From Phallusia mammillata (lineage: Eukaryota; Chordata; Ascidiacea; Phlebobranchia; Ascidiidae): a stretch of DNA of 64,000 bases. The notes under the pieces were generated by a model. That model did no database searches, was not told where the DNA came from, and saw only the letters and a program-made list of their open reading frames with translations. The stretch covers positions 44,820 to 108,819 of the forward strand of contig QLIY01000334.1 of the NCBI GenBank assembly GCA_003260075.1. The letters run 5' to 3'. Shown one piece after another: positions 1-61,299 of this stretch (the stretch's first letter is position 1; every line of letters starts with the position of its first letter). The translations under genes were made by a program, and so were the position numbers.

Positions 1-1278
1 TTTTTTCGATGACGTCATTAATTAGCTCATGACGTCATAATGATCAATTTTAGTTTCTTATTTTTCTGTAGTAGGCTAAAGGATAAAATTAATGTTTTTG
101 AGCGTATGAAACTTGTTTTCAATAATAATTTTTGGCAATCTTGACAATTTACGGACTTATTCAAACGTTTACTAAATACCTGTACACACATAATTCATTT
201 ACAAGTGTTTGTACATGGGATGTTTATTATGTATCTATACACCACAACATGTGCAAATTTGAAACACAGTTCACAGAAGTTAGCAGAAAAAACATAATTC
301 CAAGCATTCCCAAGGTACTTTGCACTGATTCTTTTGTATTTGTTGTCCATTCATGAGGCCAAATCCTCCTACCATTTGACAATGTAAATGCAGTTGAGGG
401 CCAGATATAATCAAAATATTGGTCAGCAACCACAAACTTCCTAAGTCAAAATGCTTCTACAACAGTTGTTTTCTAGATAAATAACTGCTGTCACCACGAA
501 CAGTAAAGCTAAACTGACTGATACAGCAGTATATTCAAGCAAACCAAGGCAAATTTACTGCCCAGAACTACCCACTTTCAAGCCCAATTCAGATGAACAC
601 ACATCAAATTGTAAACAAAGATCGCCACAACGCCCTTACAGAGCCCTGAAACGAACTCCAAACAGCTGTGTGTTAATCAACCAAGCGTAAAATAACAAAA
701 AATGGCTGCAAAACATAAATTAGAAAAAAACACGTTTTTTTCTGAATTTTGACTTTCTCCTTAGTGTAATTAATTTTTTTCAAATACTAACATATCATTT
801 TTTTCGAATAAATTAAAGCTAATATGCATAAGCTTTCAAACGCACCCAAGTTGTAAAAAATATTCGCGCTAATACGAACAGATTTTTATCGCTGTTCAGA
901 ACCAGGCATGTGTCGGGGTACATTTATGCGCCCGCCGCAGTTAAAGGGTTAATGGTCGTGTTTTGTTTACTCTGATCAAACTAGATCTCTTGGCTGCCAC
1001 AAGGTTTGCAAACACTAGGTATGGCTATAGCAAACACCAATGCTTACACACAGTGTTTTATCAGTTCATAAACATAAAAGAAAACCTTGTTTAAAGTACT
1101 TATGTTTGTTCTATGCACAAAATTGTTCGAAATGTTTATACATTTACGTCATACAATTCTTTACTTTTATTCTTCTGAATTTTTAGGCCATTTTTTGGCA
1201 GCTACGAAGTTTAGGTCAATATTTCATGATCGTTTTTAATTTCAGAATCACAAATCATCAATCCAGAGTGTAAAACAC
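1..1278. other. Intron or off-window gene end, no exon seen
   Basis: AT-rich sequence without any stretch matching the expected next dynein exon on the minus strand. It opens with two TGACGTCA palindromes (10-17 and 30-37) 12 bp apart. No other feature is recognised. Confidence 0.6.
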
Positions 1279-53142
<51,864 letters not shown>

Positions 53143-54209
53143 AGTTTTGGTTCTTGTGAAAAACCAATCTTAGTTTAAAAGCCTATATTGTCTCGAGTCA
53201 TCGCAATTGTAGACACTTGTGTACACCCTGTACCCATTACGCACAAACAACTGAAGCAACGTAGAGTTTAACATGACATAGATAAGATGCAGTCAAATAT
53301 ATACGTGAAGGTATTGAACGTATCTAGAACGAGCTATTAAACCTTAAATTCCACCCCAGTCACTTGGCGGCAAAATAATAGCGGTACAACCGCAACAAAC
53401 CACTAAATTCAGAGGTTACCAGAGTTAACGAGTAAATCATAGTAGTAAGTTGTAACATCTTACAATAACTTGCAAAGTGAACCCACTGAAAAACGTCTCT
53501 TTAACTGGTGCAAGGAAATCGGCAGAATTTACAACTCACTCAACTTTCTCTAACGACATTTCTGTGTTTCTCAACTGGTGCTACTGATAAGGCAAAGTAT
53601 CTATTGGCAACCGACGGACCGACAGTTTTCCTTTTTTCGCGAGCTTTTCTTGTGACGAGTTGAATATTGCCCTTAGCGCAAAGATACACATACGGGGAAA
53701 TTGACTTCCTTAGTCCGCGCCGCGCGCAACTCTTTGTGGTGTTTGTTGATTTTTCTTTTGGAGTGTTGTTGCAGGTCTATTATTTCGACAAAAGCTCTTA
53801 TTGTGCGGCTCAAAATATGCCAATCGCTGTATCTGCGCCTTTGTGCTTAACTGAAATTTTCTGTATGCTTGGAAATGAATTCGTTTTGCGGACTGTAACG
53901 AATGGCCAAACTGCAACGCAGGAACGCACTTTGTGACAAGAAACTAAATATATAAACATAATATTTCGACTAAATACCTATGGCAGTTTCATGGTGAAAT
54001 TGGTGTGAACACAGAAAATGTAACGTTTTTTGAAAAATCTGAGCATTCGCGATTGTTTTTGGTGTTAAATATGTCGATACCGAACAAAAATATACAAAAT
54101 GTGTAAATGTATCCTGCTATAATGCTTTAACTGAGTGTATGAAATACGTGCGGTTCGAAGGCCTCACATGGCCCAATAAGGACGCTGCCCTTTTATGTCG
54201 ACTGCAACG
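53143..54209. promoter_or_regulatory. Upstream region of the dynein gene (presumed promoter and 5' UTR)
   Basis: The dynein start codon is at 53142, and the next gene upstream on the same strand ends at or beyond 54210. A GTTGCCAATAGATAC stretch on the minus strand (53597-53611) fits an RFX X-box except for one position. No TATA box or long open frame is convincing. Confidence 0.4.
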
Positions 54210-54281
54210 CTACAATCCGTACAACCAAAACAACGCTAGGTTTCGTCTCAGAGGCGCCACCAAGTTATACAACGAGACTGT
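54210..54281 (-). CDS. Tentative terminal exon of the Ser-rich gene
   Basis: An acceptor (tcacaaag) is followed in phase 0 by 23 codons (TVSLYNLVAPLRRN...) and TAG at 54210-54212. It fits the phase of the donor at 54427 but has a weak polypyrimidine tract. Confidence 0.3.
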   Translation of the reverse strand, partial: TVSLYNLVAPLRRNLALFWLYGL

Positions 54282-54426
54282 CTTTGTGATAAAGCATTGA
54301 ACTGAAATGTTTAACACATATTCCATTTGTACAGAGGTTAACAAGTTAAAAAAAGTTTTGTAACGGCGGATTGAATACTAATGCTTTGAAAATATGATCT
54401 TCAGACAACAACAAAACGGTACTTAC

Positions 54427-56004
54427 AACAGACGAAAGAAACAAGCTCGCTTGGTGGCGCGCTTTCAGGTGTTCTGGAAGATGTTGACCAAGAAGAACTT
54501 GCCTTACCGTCGAGCTTAACCTCCGACTCAACTTAACTTCATCACTGTCTTCAGTGTCGACAAACGCCCCGTCAACTGACTTGTCCTTCAGTTCCGATTT
54601 GACTTCACTCTTAACAGCTGCGCTTCTAGGAGAAAGCACTGGCATTTCGGCTAAAGTTGAGTGGACAGAATGCTCACTATTGCTATCATCTGGCGAAGCA
54701 TGTGCTGGAGCTTCAAAGGTTGGCGACGGCGTGTTTGACTTTCGTTGAGAGCCGGGAGATACGTCTGGAAGAGACATTGAGCTTTGAGTGCTTGCTCGGC
54801 TGATGGACCTCTCGGAGTGAGAGCTATATGAAGAAGCTGGTCTTGAAGAAGATGAGGAATCTGATCTCTTCTTGCTTCCGCTGCGTTTGCTTCGGACAGG
54901 AGTTTTTGAAGATATGGGAGTGTATTGGCCATCCTTGTCATCCTGAGGAGCTGCTGCCACGTGGTTTTCTTTGCTGTGTTTGTCCGAAGAATCTGGTTGT
55001 GAAGCTTGAATTTCTTCACCTCGGTGAGTGCCAGAGCTACGAGAGTCAGATTTTGACATGGCACGTTGAGATGAGGATCGACTCTTCACCCTTTCTTCCT
55101 CATCATCACTAGTGCTAGAATTCGAGGAACTTGTGTCACTTTTTACATCTCCATTCCCTTGCACTTCGGTTTCTGCCTTGATAGTGGTATCCCTATCACC
55201 AGCAACGTTGTCGCTAGCCTTGGGTTCTTCAATGTTTTCGGCTGCTTTTTTGGAGTCCACTGAAGGCGGACGATCAGGAGAACTTGGCTGTTCTCCATTA
55301 ATAACAATCTGCGGACCGAAACTATTTTCCGCTGCCTTTTCGAGATTGCTTTGCTTCGATGTGGGGCGGCTTGATTTGGGTGATCTTTGTGAAACGATAC
55401 TCTGTTTGGAAGAAGGCCGGCTGCTGCTTGTTGATTCCTTCTTTCTAGAAGTATTAGAAGTCACACTTTGTTTCGATCCAGCACGTTGTACAGGTTTAGG
55501 AGACGTTTGCGGCGAGACTTGCTTTAAAGAAGTGTGAGATGTAATGCTGCTACGATTTGAGCGAACCGACTTTGGAGACGAATTTCTGATGCTTTGTTTC
55601 GACGACTCGCGACTTGGTTTTGAGTAGCTTTCATTTTTCAGGCTAGCCACGCTATGTTTAGATCCAGGACGAGACTGCTGCAAAGATGTTCTCGAGCCAG
55701 ATGTCGATCGATTATCTCCATGTTTGTCTGCGACCGATGACTTTGTCGATCTTACAGAAGATGATCGACTTGACGGAACGTTCTTCACTTCCACTGGCGT
55801 AGCTGCTTTGCTTGGAGGTCCAGCAGAAACTTTTCCACTTTCTACCACATCTACAACAGTGCCAGCACCCTCGCTTATACTGCTTCCCTCCTCTACCTTA
55901 ACCTTTGATTCTTCGTCTTCCGAGGAGCTAGACGAAGAAGAGCTTGACTTTCGATCTCTACTCTTTGTTGATGAACGAGAGTTGAGACTAGCTCTGTCAG
56001 ACAT
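54427..56004 (-). CDS. Ser-rich, low-complexity protein, first coding exon (526 codons)
   Basis: An open frame starts at 56004 with A at -3 and an in-frame TAA 18 nt upstream. The protein is not one I recognise. It has a poly-Ser run at about residues 20-28 followed by acidic residues, then imperfect repeats built on SKQS/SKHS (GSKHSV, SSKQSI, GSKQSV, TSKQSN) mixed with R, K, P and T through about residue 220, acidic/Ser patches (SDDEEE near residue 300), and a C-terminal part with a predicted helix-like stretch (VRQVLLGQHLPEHLKARH). Most of it should be disordered. A good donor (GTT/gtaagt) at 54427 suggests splicing in phase 0. Without splicing the frame would end at 54346 (552 residues). 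A possible last exon is 54210-54281, ending NLALFWLYGL and a stop; this is tentative. Confidence 0.78.
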
Positions 56005-57194
56005 TTTGAAATACAGATTTTAACCTATGTCCCAGCAGGTAGGTTACTGTCATTCGTAGATTGATAACACCACAGATGAGTCAAGTGCTTTATCTACCAC
56101 TAGTATACGGCCTATTGACAATTTGTCAAGCACCCTTGACGTGGCAAAGTCAACTATATCAAATCAGCCTTGGCGTTTGTATCGTAGGCTATATATTTAT
56201 TTCACTGTTATTCACAATAGCGCAAATTACGTTCACAAACAGTATCGATTTTAGATTGAATGAAAGTGTATGCTTAGTCAACCTTTTCAACACAGTAAAC
56301 AAGCAAGCAAAAGCTACAAACGTATATCCTCATAAAGGTTAGGTTTATACAGCGTAATATTTATTACTCTCCCAGAGAAAAACCCACACCAAATAACCAT
56401 ACGATAAACATGAGATTTGCAAATTCCTGACAAGTAGAATAATCGGCACTAACTTTCCATAGACATAAATACTCGCCCAAAAGAAGCGTCTAGCAAACCC
56501 CTGGTCTGAAGATTGGTTAATACGCAGTTTTGAGTCATTTTATTGCCTGTCTCCCATAGCCACAAGCAGTGTTCGTCCTATTGTCTGTAGGTGGATATGT
56601 TTGCCAATAGCCTTATTACCAAACATTGGATATTGTCACTGGCAGGCGATCAAACAACGTTGCCCAGCAACCACTTGTGTTGGCGCAACGATAGGAAGAG
56701 ACTGAACCAGTTGTTAACTTGGGCGCGATTAGATTTGTAAAGTAAATATTCATGCTTGAATTGTGTAAGATTGGGCTTGGATTATCACTGGCAGGTGTTT
56801 AGGCATTCCCTATGCAACACTAAATGTCAGTTGTAAAACTCACTACACTTGTTACGTGTAGAACAGGTGTAAAGCAATTCCAAACAACTACTAGTTGTAA
56901 TTGATGGCGAAAGTTAGTATCGCGACCTAAAAAAATATTAAGGGGCCAAAAAGGTACAAGTTTCGTTAAAACGTCGATTTATGGTCCCAAAGATGTGCAG
57001 TCTCAACTTTTAGGGGGAAAGAGTGGGAGGCCAAGTTACTCCTAGCCCCTTGGCTATGCCAAAGGACAAAGTTGGTATAGCTTAACAAACAAAAACTGTA
57101 CTGAAACTTGGTCAGTACGTATTACTTGTGGCCGTGGATAGATTTTGTTAAAATAAATGATACACGAACGTGCATTTTAAATCCAATTGTCAAA
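56005..57194. other. Intergenic, between Ser-rich gene and 89-residue gene
   Basis: Apart from the X-box-like site and a short, doubtful fragment of the hammerhead-like repeat near 56540-56610, I see nothing here. The + strand frame at 56061-56339 is hydrophobic but shows no other sign of being a gene. Confidence 0.5.
56659..56671. promoter_or_regulatory. X-box-like RFX site upstream of the Ser-rich gene
   Basis: GTTGCC-C-AGCAAC, two matching half-sites with a 1-nt spacer, about 650 bp upstream of the start codon at 56004. If functional it would point to a ciliary or sperm role for that gene. Confidence 0.4.
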
Positions 57195-60100
57195 CTACAG
57201 TGTTACGGCATTTTGGTTGATGTTATCAATGGTTGCCAAGTTACGCAATTGTGGCATTTGCTCGAGTGGGACATCTGCTGGGCAATAGAAATATACCTAG
57301 CTTTACAGTTCTGACTGTTTCAAGGACAACATTTTAAATGTCCACATTTTCGGTTTTCCATCTAGTGTCGATAATCTAGATGCCAAATGTATGATCATAT
57401 CAAAACTTGATTTGACACGGAAGTTCACAAAAAGTTTAGTAAATTGTGTAAACTAACATTTGTTTAAACAACATAAAATAAATGTGGCAAGAAACTAAAC
57501 AACACTCGGAACAGACGTTTTAATGCATTGATCTAGCAATCATAAACTGTTCTGTAGAAACGCCAAATCATCACATTTTATGACAATGGCGTTATTGGAG
57601 AAACGGAGTAGGCCTATTTACTTTTCAGATTGTTTGATTTCTGGGTGAACTTGAATGCTTATTCAGCTTATCGAGAATTTATGTACGGGTATTGCAAGAT
57701 GGAACACGACCTATACATTTCAGGTTTCTGTCATGTTGCAGTGCTCGCTAAGATAGGCGAGTAGTCAGTAGAGCCAGATAGGTTAAACAAATTTCAAATC
57801 ACCAAATCTCTTAGACAAAAAACTTAAACGATAATTGTTTGACGGACTTGCAAAAAATGGGAGCTCGATGGCATTGTGACCATAACGCATTCAACCCACT
57901 CACCAATAATAGATAAAACAAATAACAAACAAAACGCGTACGAAAATCCATACAATGTACCACGTTCTACCTTAACTTCTGTTTTTGTTCACCACCAACT
58001 CAAATGGTTTAATTACCCACACACATACGTTCAACAAAATTCAACGCTTACCTCCGGATGGAGAGAAAAGCTTCTTCTTTGTCCAGACATTCTTTTGCTT
58101 GGCGAGAATCGAAAGATCAATTTTTAACTTACAGTTTCGTAATTTATGACAGTTAGCTCATCATTGTTCGTTATGCAAGTCTGTACACCCAGAAAAAGAC
58201 AAAATACGCAATTGGTAATCTTCGAGGGATAAACTTCAATACTGTATTTTAACTTTTCTGTCCTTTTGATCGCCCTCGTAACAGGCTTTAAAATTTATTT
58301 CAAAGGTTTAACTTTGAAAAAGACGAACCGCCCGTTTAATTATAAACAGCTTTTACGACCTTTTCCAGGATATGCTCGAAAGACTTCAAAGCACCCTGAA
58401 CTGTATATAAGGTTGGTCCACTCAAAACCAAAGCACCGGTCTAGTGGAATATGTGGTACATTGTCCAGCCTATAGCCTTCGCAAGCCTCAACAACAACGT
58501 AAGCACACTTACTGGCCTAAGCACCTCGCCAAAAAGAGGGGATTATAACAGTGAATATTGACCCAAGTACCTTTTTTCGCTTTTTGGCAAAATAATATCT
58601 TTTCAGTCACATAATACTTGATTTTGCATCTAAGAGCTGCATTTATGATGAAAATGTTCGTAGAACAGCGCAATAGCAGTTTTGCAGCAAATTAAGTTGT
58701 TCCTCAAAGTCACTATGCTTCTTGAAACGTTAGGACGACTGTGGACAAAGACGAGGAAAAAAACTTCATTTAAACATATTCGTTTTGTACAGTGGGATTA
58801 ACCAGCAGGACGCAGCCTAATTGGTTGTCCATTGTGTTCATACCACGTGACAGCATGACGCGCAAATGCATAAATTAACGTAGTTTTGTCTGTTTTTGTC
58901 CCTGTGGGAAGCACTGTTGCTCTGTCACACGAAAAACTAACTAGTAATGCTAAATGCTAATACAAAGCCGATGATTGGTGTTAATGTTTCTAAAACTATT
59001 TTGAACACTAACTTACATGACAATATACCCCCAAATTCTACAAGCTTTTTATATAACTTACATGGCGCTTGAACAATCAATTAATTATGACTAAACTACA
59101 TATGCCTTGATTGTATTAACTTAAAAACCTGTTGATGTAAAAAAGTTTTAACGCAGTAGTTTCTTAAGCTAATCGCAGTAGCTATTATTAGTGTATTTTA
59201 CCAGTCCACCACGCCTTAAAAAGCTTTTATAGCTAGAGTTTACTTCATTCATTTTCTGTACACTTTACTCAATTGACATCATGTAAACTTAAAATGCCTT
59301 TGTAGAACAGGTGTTCGCTTTGTGTGGCTTTAATAGTAGAAAAAAATGGTTTTCTGTCTTTGTTGGACACAATTTATGTCCGGGGTTCATTCTGCCGACG
59401 AGACACACAATTGAATTGCGGGCGCCTTTCGTCGAAAAGCTAAACACATATTTGTCTTTATACAGCGGGATCGTTGTGGTACCGATTTGCTGAATACACA
59501 TAGGTTGGTTCATTGATTAAAATACAACCGCTAATGTATGAGGTTAAAATCTCACATATGCGCCAACCTTATTTTACTTTGGCAACACCTATTATGTCCA
59601 TTTAAGCAAAACGTCTTAGGTGATTGTTGTAAATATCCAACATTTTCCGATGTGTTGTTTATTGTTATGTACTCACTCCGCTAAAGCTTCAAGAGACTGA
59701 GACCAACTGAATAACTATTTCAAGTGTTATTTTTTAGATGTTTTCTCTGTTGTAAAAACACTTCGACTTTGAAAGTCCAGGTATGGTGTAGTGGTACTGT
59801 TTTACCGAGTTTTTGTCGAACACTTTGCTTATGTTAGTTGTTTTACCTAAAACGCACCTAGATCGACTTAGGGCGTACACAACACGACACAGAAACAGCC
59901 AAATCAATTTGGTTTGGTGCAGCCGTGTAATGCCCTTTGCCAAAAGACGTATGTTGCTTTTGCCAAAATACGTTAAATATTGTAAAGCAAGTACCATGTA
60001 AAGTTACATCAAATAATTAGCATTGGAAAAAGAAAATTGAAAAATACTTCTTACTTGTAGTTCCCTGATTTGTTCCGCTTGCATCGCGGTCCTGTAACCT

Positions 60101-60195
60101 CTTTTCGATCCTTTGCTTCCCCAAAATTCATCTCTGCTGTCAGGGGTCAACATCCGACCTTTGACCTCGTGAAGGAGATTTGGCTTCTGTTCCAT
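57195..60195 (-). CDS. Candidate three-exon gene for an 89-residue protein
   Basis: Exon 1 is 60055-60195 (start codon MEQKPNLLHEVKG, 47 codons, donor CAA/gtaaga). Exon 2 is 58052-58097 (acceptor gccaag, QKNVWTKKKLFSPSG, donor GGAG/gtaagc). Exon 3 is 57195-57277 (acceptor ttgcccag, DVPLEQMPQLRNLATIDNIN, stop TAG). Phases 0 and 1 match at both junctions, and the spliced frame is free of stops, polar and proline-containing in the manner of a real protein. I do not recognise the family. Exon 2 could alternatively start with its own ATG (58090) in another frame, but that would not continue into exon 3. It lies on the same strand as the dynein and starts ~750 bp from the divergent 51-residue gene. 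Confidence 0.6.
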
Positions 60196-60943
60196 GATAA
60201 AAGGTTTTACCGTATCTTCCTTGACTTATCCTGGTGTTAGGCTACATAGTTCAGCATCAGGTTAACTTTATTTATTCCTGCATTAATCAGTATTAAAGCA
60301 AAACTGTAAATAATTACAACATATAATAAAAGTAAGCAGATGAATTCAATTGATAATATTTAGATCTGAATTTTTGGACAAGTAACCAGTCTTTTAAATT
60401 ACTTATCAGAAGCTGAACCAACTTAGGAGTTAAAGAACAATTACTACAAGAAATATTTTTTCGTGTTGCATGCAATCACACACTTCGTACAGTAAGTCCC
60501 TCTCTTAGTAAAATTAATTTTGAATTTGCATCACAATTTTTTGAAAGCCTAAAACGCATTTATATTCCGCATTCCTTTGCAAAGTACATAATTCGGCGCA
60601 TATGTACTGCTATCCTCAGGACGCACCATCATCAGTTCTATAGCATTGACCACTTTCGTACCGCGTTGACCGGTCCAAAAATAACGCGACTTTTTAAAAC
60701 TTTTACCGCTCGACAACACAACCCAAATCCTGATTGATTGCGTCTAAATAGGACCAACGCAACTCTCACATAAAACCACCTATCGCTCTCACTAAAAACA
60801 CAGCTATTGGGCGAAGATAAGTAGGCGAGTCTCGACAATAATTCAGCTGCTTTACGGTCTTTGGTATCTAGATATCAAGTGCTCCGTTGTGTCAACAGTT
60901 TGTCTGTCATCGTTGTGTTGCCTAGGAATAGTCCAGAGCGAAG
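60196..60943. promoter_or_regulatory. Presumed divergent promoter
   Basis: This region lies between two candidate start codons pointing away from each other (60195 minus, 60944 plus). It includes GTTGCCTAGGAATA (60917-60930), one perfect X-box half-site with a degenerate second half. I see no coding signal here. Confidence 0.35.
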
Positions 60944-61299
60944 ATGTGGACACTCAAGTTCAATTTATGGGTAAGTAAAGGACCTTTTGTGGGTAAGCTG
61001 TCCATGAATAAACGTTATGTTTGTATAGCATCATGGATCAATTTCAAGGACAAAGCAAGGTGATTGTGGGTAATGGCGGTTTTGCCAGCATTAACAAAGT
61101 AGCTTGACATTTCGTTTACCCGCTGCAGACTGATTCGAGACTGTTTAAAAAACAACTGTTTTGCTCACAGAAAGGTCTAACTGTCTTATCTATTTGCAAA
61201 CAACATGTTCAAAAGTTGGGATTCAACGCAAATGAGGATGATCTCATAGTTCAGCGCCAAATTTACAGTGTATCTCCGACATGGCCAGGAATAAACTGA
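60944..61299 (+). CDS. Candidate two-exon gene for a 51-residue protein
   Basis: Exon 1 is 60944-60970 (MWTLKFNLW, A at -3, strong donor TGG/gtaagta). Intron 60971-61170 ends in ttgctcacag. Exon 2 is 61171-61299 and encodes KGLTVLSICKQHVQKLGFN, then NEDDLIVQRQIYSVSPTWPGIN and TGA. The phase (0) matches. I do not recognise it; similar very small proteins exist, so function is unknown. AATAAA at 61290-61295 overlaps the last codons, and no better polyadenylation signal was noticed just downstream. Confidence 0.55.

Noticed and set aside
53667..53936. 89-codon + frame upstream of the dynein
   Set aside because: No supporting splice or start signals and composition unlike the real exons; it is more likely promoter or intergenic sequence.
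54554..55537. Long frames antisense to the Ser-rich exon
   Set aside because: They are shadows of the Ser-rich codon pattern on the other strand.
56061..56342. 93-codon hydrophobic frame on the + strand, divergent from the Ser-rich gene
   Set aside because: It looks like membrane segments, but AT-rich frames often do; no splice sites, no start context and no recognisable family.
58266..58475. + strand frame with an acceptor-like ccttttccag and basic residues
   Set aside because: No matching upstream exon or downstream structure could be found, so it was not called.
59520..59830. tRNA-like fragments (GGTTAAAATCT and GTGTAGTGGTAC)
   Set aside because: The two boxes are 250 bp apart and do not form one tRNA or a repeat seen elsewhere in the window.
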